NCBI RefSeq assembly: GCF_005780165.1
Contig: NZ_VAUV01000004.1
Location: forward strand, 62,001 to 126,000
Source: Phragmitibacter flavus
GTDB lineage: Bacteria > Verrucomicrobiota > Verrucomicrobiia > Verrucomicrobiales > Verrucomicrobiaceae
Reading direction: 5' to 3'
Length of the DNA: 64,000 nt
Under the pieces are notes generated by a model. It was not told the origin of the DNA and ran no database searches. It saw only the letters and a list, made by a program, of their open reading frames with translations. Positions 1 through 5,921 of the stretch are shown piece by piece; the first letter of the stretch is position 1; each line of letters starts with the position of its first letter. The translations under genes were made by a program, and so were the position numbers.

Positions 1-35
1 CACGAACTTAAGCTGTTGAGGCGATCCCAAAAAAT

Positions 36-197
36 CAACGGTAGGGATGCGCTGTGTCGCGTCCCAAAATAAGTGGGCGGAGGAGGTGCGGAGCTTTGTA
101 GTTTTGATGGGCATCGACCGTCGAAGGTCACTTCCGTCCCACCGCCTCCGTCCGTCCCCTGACAAATGGGAAACGACACAGCGCGTCCCTACCGTTG
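36..197. repeat. Imperfect inverted-repeat element (MITE/REP-like)
   Basis: The 24-base arms at 36-59 and 174-197 are reverse complements with one mismatch. The left arm reads caacggtagggatgcgctgt and continues for four bases. They enclose about 114 bases with no convincing gene. The right arm ends just before the first possible start codons of the toxin remnant. The layout fits a short non-autonomous element or a large REP-type palindrome; no target duplication was identified, so the class is uncertain. Confidence 0.6.
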
Positions 198-212
198 AAG
201 GTGAAAGTGAGG

Positions 213-608
213 ATGATGTGGGCGGCAGGTGAAGATCGACAAATTGTCAATTTTTTGCACACTGACGTCATTTTTCTCGTCATTTTTCTCCAAATTGTCA
301 ATTTTTTGCACACTGACGTCATTTTTCTCACGGTCAAGGTAGCAATCGATGGCGTCAAAGCTGATGGCACTCTAATTGAGGCCAAGGGAAGTTACACTGA
401 CCAGTTCAAATACGGTTTCAAGAATGCAATGGACGGGCTAATCATCCAGGCTAGAAAGCAGATTATGGTAGCTGAATCAGCTGGCGTTAGGCTTGAATAT
501 CATTGGAAGAATGCATCAGAAGCGGATTCTTTTAGAGAATTATTGATAGAGAATGGTATAGACCCTTCTAAGATTGACATCATTCACACGCCAGCGGAAT
601 GGAAGTTT
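213..608 (+). pseudogene. C-terminal remnant of a Tox-REase-5 polymorphic toxin
   Basis: The stretch from about 336 to 608 encodes roughly 90 residues resembling the C-terminal restriction-endonuclease-fold domain Tox-REase-5, found on secreted polymorphic toxins such as the type VI effector TseT. Visible hallmarks are DGVKADGTLIEAKG (the Glu-x-Lys nuclease motif), a following QARKQ helix, a LEYHW strand and a final HTPAEWKF. No delivery domain precedes it: upstream is only the 51-base tandem repeat and the inverted-repeat element. It has no stop codon of its own and runs in frame into the immunity gene at 609. ATG codons at 213 and 216 or GTG at 195 could start a fused product, but I see no ribosome binding site. 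I treat it as a decayed or recombined toxin tail; the family match rests on recognised motifs only. Confidence 0.6.
240..329. repeat. Tandem repeat, 39-base identical copies with 51-base period
   Basis: Two identical 39-base copies lie at 240-278 and 291-329. The period is 51 because a 12-base piece, gtcatttttctc (267-278), is repeated again at 279-290. Since 51 is a multiple of three, both copies are read in the same frame and give a repeated hydrophobic peptide (QIVNFLHTDVIFL) in front of the toxin remnant. This is the point at which recognisable toxin sequence begins. Confidence 0.85.
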
Positions 609-1283
609 ATGTCTAATATTTACATCGGGGTCTATTGGGGTAGTCGCCTCGAAACCGACGAAGCTATCGCTGCTAAAATTAAAAATGTGTTAACTGGTGT
701 GGCCAGTATTAACCCACGCATTCACCAGTGGTTTGAATTGGATACACACAAGGGTAAACCGCCAATTCCTCTTGCCGTCGATATCGAAAACCTTCAGCGT
801 ATTTTACGTAAGAGGAGAGGAGGCAATGATTGCAAGGGTATCCAAGAAACGTTTAAATCAGATATTCAGTGGAATAAGAGCATCTCTGTTTCATTTGCTA
901 TGGGTCATCATAATGTGAGCGCAGGTCCTAATTCATGTGTTGTCAAGGCAAACGGCCAACGTGAAATTGTCGAGCCTCTATCCATGGAAGGACTTTGGGA
1001 TGTTCTAAAATTATTAGTTGCTGTGATGTCGCCAGACGACGGTTTTGTTCAAGACCGGATATTCATTAATTCAATCGAGCATCTACGAAATAAACTTGCG
1101 TTTTTTGGATGGATTACATATAAGAAAGATATAGACTGCATCAAGCCACTACTGGGAAACGATCTCTCCCTGAGTGAGGGGAACTATCTTTTATTGGGTT
1201 GTGGACTTCCGCCCAAATCATGCGATGGGATGGATATTAATTTTCTGATGAAATTTCACGATGCCATGGCCCGTCGTGATTAG
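609..1283 (+). CDS. Imm52-like immunity protein, copy 1
   Basis: This 224-residue protein resembles the Imm52 family, predicted cytoplasmic proteins that neutralise Tox-REase-5 nuclease toxins and are usually encoded just downstream of them. It begins MSNIYIGVYWGSRLETDEAI, has a central W-x-K-S-[IV]-[SG]-V-S-F motif, and ends with a G-L-P-P-K-S-C-[DE]-G-M-D block shared with the gene at 1376. I chose ATG 609 because the paralogue begins at the equivalent residue and a purine-rich GGAATGGAAG lies just upstream; the frame is also open through the toxin remnant, so a fusion cannot be excluded. It is AT-richer than the core genes downstream, consistent with transfer. The toxin neighbour supports the immunity role, which is inferred. 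Confidence 0.65.
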   Translation: MSNIYIGVYWGSRLETDEAIAAKIKNVLTGVASINPRIHQWFELDTHKGKPPIPLAVDIENLQRILRKRRGGNDCKGIQETFKSDIQWNKSISVSFAMGHHNVSAGPNSCVVKANGQREIVEPLSMEGLWDVLKLLVAVMSPDDGFVQDRIFINSIEHLRNKLAFFGWITYKKDIDCIKPLLGNDLSLSEGNYLLLGCGLPPKSCDGMDINFLMKFHDAMARRD

Positions 1284-1375
1284 ACACCGCCTCCAAGTTT
1301 CATTGAAAAAGTGATTGATTTGCCAGTTTCATAGTTTCAAAATTGATATCATGCATACATTTATAGAATAAACTG

Positions 1376-2083
1376 ATGGCTAATATCTACACAACAGTAG
1401 TATGGTCTGCAAGGATGGAGACAGACGAAGAAATTGCTCTGAGTGTAAGGAAGACATTTGATGGGCTATATCATCTTAACCATGATCTGGATAAATGGTT
1501 CTCAAAAGAACGCCCAAAGAAGGGAGAAAAAATTAAGCCTCGAAGCCTCGAAGTGGAGTTTTTGAAAGACATTATTTCGAAAGATCGCGCGGAACTTAAA
1601 TTCATAACTGAAGAATATGCAGAACCCCTTGAGAACCGCGGTGTCAATGTGGGTTTCAAATCAAATATTGACTGGCAAAAAAGTGTGGGCGTTAGCTTCA
1701 ACATGGGATACACACAAGGCGCTATCTGCAATTCATGCACCATTGACTCTAGAGGAGATAATCATATTGTTGAACCGCTAAACATGGAGCATTTGTTCGC
1801 CGTTCTAAAGTTGATGGTTGAGGTGTTAGGGCCGGATTACGGTTTTGTGCAGGGTTCTTCATTTCGGGATTCCATCAAGCCTAAACCCAACTTTAACATT
1901 AATTTTGGATGGCTTACTTATGTGAAAGACATTAATCGAGTTAAGCATTTGGTTGGTGATAACTTGTCGTTGCTCGATGAATACTATCTATCTTTAGGAC
2001 CAGGCTTGCCACCTAAATCATGCGAAGGCATGGATTTGGATTTTTTGATGGAGCTGAACTCTGCCATGGATCACCGCAAGTAA
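1376..2083 (+). CDS. Imm52-like immunity protein, copy 2
   Basis: This 235-residue protein is a clear paralogue of the preceding gene: MANIYTTVVWSARMETDEEI at the start, the central W-x-K-S-V-G-V-S-F motif, the GWLTYVKDI strand, and the ending LPPKSCEGMDLDFLMEL all align. It follows copy 1 after 92 bases without a toxin gene between them. Tandem paralogous immunity genes are typical of poly-immunity loci, where extra copies protect against toxin variants made by competitors. No Shine-Dalgarno site is visible before ATG 1376. There are no membrane segments or signal peptide, so it should be cytoplasmic. The two copies have diverged considerably, which suggests they recognise different toxin alleles; that last point is inference. 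Confidence 0.65.
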   Translation: MANIYTTVVWSARMETDEEIALSVRKTFDGLYHLNHDLDKWFSKERPKKGEKIKPRSLEVEFLKDIISKDRAELKFITEEYAEPLENRGVNVGFKSNIDWQKSVGVSFNMGYTQGAICNSCTIDSRGDNHIVEPLNMEHLFAVLKLMVEVLGPDYGFVQGSSFRDSIKPKPNFNINFGWLTYVKDINRVKHLVGDNLSLLDEYYLSLGPGLPPKSCEGMDLDFLMELNSAMDHRK

Positions 2084-2132
2084 TTACCAATCGATAAAAC
2101 CAATAAAATTTTAGTTAACTTTTTTCCTGTTT

Positions 2133-2170
2133 GAATTTAGAATGGTTTGTCTGTCCCTTTATTGTATCCC
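2133..2170. repeat. Left part of a 41-base tandem repeat, split by the IS
   Basis: These 38 bases, beginning gaatttagaatggtttgtct and ending tgtatccc, recur exactly at 3649-3686. The last eight bases, tgtatccc, are the left target-site duplication of the IS4-family element that begins at 2171. Before insertion the site was at least two tandem copies of a 41-base unit. Confidence 0.85.
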
Positions 2171-3637
2171 GAACGGTGTCCAATTTTGGGAACGATTTTT
2201 CCTGCCAACCGGGGGTTTTTGAGGACTCTTGAAGGCGCAGGCGGGTCGCTGCATCAGGGATTCAAAACACTCCAACTAACTGAGGCGATGCCGTGCAGCA
2301 CACTTAGTTGATGTTATCACTTGACGGTGTGGCAAGGAGGCCAAATTTTTTTATGCCCACTACCGCTACTCTCGCCAACGCCTTCTTTGCGCCACTTCAT
2401 CTCGCTCTTCAGGCAAGCTCGTCCTCTCGTAGCTGCCCGTCACTTTCCGATCAAGACTGGCTCAGCATTGGCACTTTGCGCGTTCTCCAGGATCATCCCT
2501 CAGGTAGAGCTTTTCTTCTCCACCTCGCCTCTTCAAATTCATTGAAACCCATCGCCTCTTCCCTCTTCTTCGCCGGTCTGGCAAGCCGCCGTCGCGGCCT
2601 CCTCTGCGCTGAAGTTAACACTCACTTATGTTCCATTCTTGCACGTCAACTGCCTGATGAGCTGGCAGATTGCCCCTCGCTGGCTGGTTTCGATATTTAT
2701 GCCGGGGATGGTCATTACCATGCCGCCGCCTGCCATGACATTACTGATGCGAAGAGCCAGAACCGACGAGCGGTGGGACATTTTTTTACGCTCAACCTGC
2801 GCAGCCATGCCCTGAGTTACCTCACCGGAGCAGATGCCGTCGGCCGCAAGCGTGAACATGACATGCGAGCCCTCAAACGCATGGACAAAGAGACGCTTCG
2901 CCACGACGCGCCTAAAGGACGAAATGTGATTTATGTCTGGGACAAAGCAGGTATTGACTTCAGGGCCTGGTATAACTGGAAACAGTCCGCTGGCATCTAT
3001 TTTATCAGTCGAGAGAAGGATAACATGAAGTTAACGGTGAACGCCGTGCGTCCGTGGGATACCTCGTCCAGCATGAATGCCGGAGTGCAGGCTGATGAGT
3101 TGGCGGGCAGCTCCAACGGCGTTCAACTGCGTCGAGTGACTTATCAGGATGCGATGCAGGGAACGACTTACACATTTATCACCAATGAGATGACATTGGA
3201 ACCCGGCGTGATAGCCCATCTCTACAAGATGCGTTGGGATATTGAGAAAGTCTTTGATGAGCTTAAGAACAAGTTACAGGAACGCAAAGCGTGGGCAAGC
3301 AGTGCGGTGGCAAAGGCTATGCAGGCACAGTTCTTGTGCATCACTCATAATCTTCTGATGTTATATGAGCAGCAGGTGGAACAGGAGCATGGCATCACCA
3401 ATGAAGCGGAGCAGTCGAGGCGTGCAAAGCGGCTGGAGGAGGTGAAATCGAGTTTGCAAAACCGAGGTCTCAGTCTGCCTGCGTTGCAACAAAGCATCCA
3501 GCGCTTCACGCAGAGGAGTGTAAAGTTCATTCGTTGGATACGATGTTATCTGTTTTTCACGGGTTGTTATCAACAAGCTCTAAGCCATTTAAGGCGCGTC
3601 TATGCTACTCTGTGAAGCTGATTGTTGGACACCGTTC
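2171..3637 (+). mobile_element. Complete IS4-family insertion sequence, 1467 bases
   Basis: The ends are perfect 13-base inverted repeats: gaacggtgtccaa at 2171-2183 and its reverse complement ttggacaccgttc at 3625-3637. Both are flanked by the same eight bases, tgtatccc (2163-2170 and 3638-3645), a target-site duplication of a length found in several IS4 subgroups. The element carries one intact transposase gene on the + strand. Intact ends, duplication and reading frame indicate a recent and possibly still active insertion. Confidence 0.92.
2353..3615 (+). CDS. IS4-family DDE transposase
   Basis: This 420-residue protein cuts and pastes the surrounding element. Acidic catalytic candidates are visible in order: Asp in AGDGHYHAA, Asp in VYVWDKAGIDF, and Glu in the IS4 signature Y-x2-R-x3-E-x6-K, seen here as YKMRWDIEKVFDELKNK near the C-terminal third. 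The length is typical of the family. I chose ATG 2353 (MPTTATLA) because AAGGAGG lies about a dozen bases upstream; ATG codons at 2308/2311 in the same frame would add 14-15 residues. The frame is intact from end to end. It stops 10 bases before the right inverted repeat, so the element carries no passenger gene. Confidence 0.9.
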   Translation: MPTTATLANAFFAPLHLALQASSSSRSCPSLSDQDWLSIGTLRVLQDHPSGRAFLLHLASSNSLKPIASSLFFAGLASRRRGLLCAEVNTHLCSILARQLPDELADCPSLAGFDIYAGDGHYHAAACHDITDAKSQNRRAVGHFFTLNLRSHALSYLTGADAVGRKREHDMRALKRMDKETLRHDAPKGRNVIYVWDKAGIDFRAWYNWKQSAGIYFISREKDNMKLTVNAVRPWDTSSSMNAGVQADELAGSSNGVQLRRVTYQDAMQGTTYTFITNEMTLEPGVIAHLYKMRWDIEKVFDELKNKLQERKAWASSAVAKAMQAQFLCITHNLLMLYEQQVEQEHGITNEAEQSRRAKRLEEVKSSLQNRGLSLPALQQSIQRFTQRSVKFIRWIRCYLFFTGCYQQALSHLRRVYATL

Positions 3638-3645
3638 TGTATCCC

Positions 3646-3686
3646 TTAGAATTTAGAATGGTTTGTCTGTCCCTTTATTGTATCCC
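3646..3686. repeat. Right copy of the 41-base tandem repeat
   Basis: The unit starts ttagaatttagaatggtttg and ends attgtatccc. Its last 38 bases equal 2133-2170, and a further partial copy (ttagaac) follows at 3687. Removing the IS and one target duplication restores two adjacent units. I associate the core gtttgtctgtccctttattg with repetitive sequences in planctomycete and verrucomicrobial genomes, but could not check this. Confidence 0.75.
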
Positions 3687-3715
3687 TTAGAACGAATCTT
3701 GTTAGCCGAACCGAA

Positions 3716-4033
3716 TTAGGGTAGTTCGTCACCCTCTTGAACCGGTCCTTGTGGCACAAGAGACATCGCTTGGAGAAAGGCGTCTCTGGAGGATCCTTTT
3801 GCTCGCTCGGCGATAATGTCGTAGGTCTGCAGAGCGGAAAGCTTTTCTGCTACGGCCAAACTGATAAATTGATTGATGGAAATGCCATCGGCTTCCGCTG
3901 CGCTTTTAAGATTGCGGTGAAGTGAATCAGGGAGTCTCAAAGGTTGCCCATGGAAGTAGCTCGGAAGATTATTTTTCTTAGCAAATGGGAAGATTATTTT
4001 TTTGTCTCTCAACACGTGAAATTTATACAGCAA
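3716..4033 (-). CDS. Orphan HicB-like ribbon-helix-helix antitoxin, altered 5' end
   Basis: The central part, LRLPDSLHRNLKSAAEADGI followed by SINQFISLAVAEKLSAL, is the ribbon-helix-helix DNA-binding domain of HicB-type antitoxins and their solitary relatives. The domain core covers roughly residues 25-70 of the 105-codon frame. Related proteins usually begin directly before YFHGQPLRLP. Here no ATG stands there, and the frame instead runs upstream to a TTG at 4033 through a stretch holding a 14-base direct repeat (3963-3976 and 3988-4001, ggaagattattttt). The original start was probably disrupted by that duplication, so the gene may be broken or use a non-standard start. There is no HicA toxin gene beside it. 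It directly abuts the stop codon of the preceding minus-strand gene and lies beside the IS. Confidence 0.6.
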   Translation of the reverse strand: MLYKFHVLRDKKIIFPFAKKNNLPSYFHGQPLRLPDSLHRNLKSAAEADGISINQFISLAVAEKLSALQTYDIIAERAKGSSRDAFLQAMSLVPQGPVQEGDELP

Positions 4034-4642
4034 TTATTTTCGCCTGATAATCCGCTCGTCTGGCGGTCGATTTTTGGCGTAGGACGACAGAATCAATTGG
4101 AAACGAGAATCTGCATTGTTAGAGAGCTCACAATGGAGTTGGTGTTTAGGTCCGTATATCGCTGCCTCTCCGCATCCAAAACATAAATGGAGCTGGTGCC
4201 TTTCTCCACTGGGTGACTCCCATTCAATCAACCAATCAGCATGAAATCCGCCGCAGAGCTTAGGGCCTTGATGCTTTACGAAAGACTGTGGATTGAGGAT
4301 AAGGGTGTTTAGTATGGAGGCGTCGGTTTTTGAAGGAGTCAGTTTGTCGGCGTAAAAATGGTTCTCTTGGACCTTTCGAACGTTGGCGGTTGTCCGCTGC
4401 TGCTCATAGCTGTCAGTCTCCCAAAAGGAGTGAGGAAGGCCTTCGTAAATTTCGATCCGCGTCGATGTCGATTGCGCTTTTCTAAACTCGAGGAGAGCAG
4501 CTATCTCGGCCGCTTCGAATACGGGCACCTGGTTTTCGCGATCTTCTGGATGGTAGAACTGCGGAAAAGCAAAATACCAACACACACTCGCGACCAGAAG
4601 ACCGGCGATGATCCACGTCACTGGGAGATTGCTGCGATTCAT
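4034..4642 (-). CDS. Membrane-anchored hypothetical protein
   Basis: I do not recognise the family of this 202-residue protein. Residues about 8-28 form one hydrophobic segment (WIIAGLLVASVCWYFAF), so the rest is probably held on the outer face of the inner membrane. A C-terminal half contains the pattern LCGGFHADW...HLCFGCGEA, with spaced cysteines and histidines that could bind a metal or form disulfides. The start at 4642 (MNRSNLPVTW) gives a normal anchor. The gene is followed immediately, with no gap, by the HicB-like frame, and divergently faces the nuclease gene at 4731. Base composition is closer to the accessory region on its left than to the GC-rich genes on its right. Confidence 0.55.
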   Translation of the reverse strand: MNRSNLPVTWIIAGLLVASVCWYFAFPQFYHPEDRENQVPVFEAAEIAALLEFRKAQSTSTRIEIYEGLPHSFWETDSYEQQRTTANVRKVQENHFYADKLTPSKTDASILNTLILNPQSFVKHQGPKLCGGFHADWLIEWESPSGERHQLHLCFGCGEAAIYGPKHQLHCELSNNADSRFQLILSSYAKNRPPDERIIRRK

Positions 4643-4730
4643 GACGGTAAAGCATTTCTAGCAAACCACCGTTGATGTGGAAGGGAAAACTATTTAAGAG
4701 TATCAAAGACCTTTTTCTTTGAAGTCCCAC

Positions 4731-5906
4731 ATGAGTTTCACTTTTCTTCACACGGCAGACTGGCAATTGGGGAAACCTTTTGCTTCGATGCGGGATGAGG
4801 CGAAGCGGCATCGGGTGCAGGAGGAACGGGTGGAGGCGGTGCGGAGATTGGGGAAGGTGGTGCAGGAGACGGGGGCGCGGATGGTGATGGTGGCGGGGGA
4901 TTTGTTTGATTCTTCGAAAGCGACCAAAGCGACGGTTTCGGCGGCTTGTGCGGCAATTGGATCGCTGAAGGTGCCGGTGGTGGTGATTCCGGGAAATCAT
5001 GATCATGGCGGGCCGGGGAGCATTTGGGATCAGGCGTTTTTTCTGCGTGAACAACGGGAGCTGGCACCGAATTTAACGGTGCTGTTGAAGGCGGAACCGG
5101 TGGTTTTTGAGGAGGTTGGCGTGGTGGTTTTGCCAGCGCCGTTGTTGAGGAGATTTGAGTCGGGTGATCCGACGGGGTGGTTGAGGTCGTTTGATTTTGA
5201 CGGGATGGAGTTGCCGCGGGTGGTGCTGGCGCATGGGACGGTGCAGGGTTTTGGGTCCGCGCAGCAGCAGGAGGATGAAGAGGAAATGGGAGGATCGGTG
5301 GCTAACTGGATTGAGGTGTCGAGATTGCCGTTGGAGGCGCTGGATTATGTGGCGCTGGGGGACTGGCACGGAGCGAAGAAGATTGGCGACAAGGTCTGGT
5401 ATGCGGGGACGCCGGAGGTGGATCGGTTTCCGCGTGGTGAAGGGAATGATCCGGGGAATGTGTTGAAGGTGACGGTGGCACGTGGGGATCTGCCGGTGGT
5501 GGAGAAGGTGGCGACTGCGAAGTTGCAGTGGCGGGAGATGGCGATGGCGTTTTCCGAGGATGCGGGGCTGGATTTGTTGGGGTCGCGGTTGGAAGAGATG
5601 GTGGGGACGCGCGGGGCGGAGTTTTTGCTGCGGTTAACGGTGGAAGGGGTGCTGGGGATCGAAGCGGCGGGGAGGCTGGAGCAGATGCTGGAGTCTTGGG
5701 AGTCGCGGTTGCTGCGGCTGAAGCTGGAGAACCGGGTAATGATGGCTCCGTCGGAGGAGGAGCTGGAGGGGTTGACGCGACGGGCGGATGATCCGTTGGT
5801 GGCGGCGGTGGCGGGTCAGTTGGTGGAGCAACTGGCGGGTGGCGATGAAGTGGCGCGAGTGGCGTTAAGGGAACTGCATGCGGCTTGTGTGGCGGTGCGG
5901 GGTTGA
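4731..5906 (+). CDS. SbcD/YhaO-like DNA repair exonuclease (metallophosphoesterase)
   Basis: This 391-residue protein is a calcineurin-type nuclease that should work with the ATPase encoded next to it in processing DNA ends. All metal-binding motifs are in place: HTADWQLG (residues 7-14), GDLFD (56-60), GNHDH (88-92), LAHGTVQG (from 167) and GDWHG (210-214). The C-terminal third would form the capping and ATPase-contact part. I chose ATG 4731 (MSFTFLHTAD), which places the first metal Asp at residue 10 as usual; a TTG at 4719 would add four residues. It ends 15 bases before the ATPase gene, so the two form an operon. The length and the partner favour the YhaO type over classical SbcD. Confidence 0.88.
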   Translation: MSFTFLHTADWQLGKPFASMRDEAKRHRVQEERVEAVRRLGKVVQETGARMVMVAGDLFDSSKATKATVSAACAAIGSLKVPVVVIPGNHDHGGPGSIWDQAFFLREQRELAPNLTVLLKAEPVVFEEVGVVVLPAPLLRRFESGDPTGWLRSFDFDGMELPRVVLAHGTVQGFGSAQQQEDEEEMGGSVANWIEVSRLPLEALDYVALGDWHGAKKIGDKVWYAGTPEVDRFPRGEGNDPGNVLKVTVARGDLPVVEKVATAKLQWREMAMAFSEDAGLDLLGSRLEEMVGTRGAEFLLRLTVEGVLGIEAAGRLEQMLESWESRLLRLKLENRVMMAPSEEELEGLTRRADDPLVAAVAGQLVEQLAGGDEVARVALRELHAACVAVRG

Positions 5907-5921
5907 GGTGATTTTGACAAT

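Noticed and set aside
1316-1375. Possible -35/-10 promoter before the second Imm52-like gene (ttgata and tatagaat)
   Set aside because: The spacing is about 13 bases, too short for a standard promoter, and the region is simply AT-rich.
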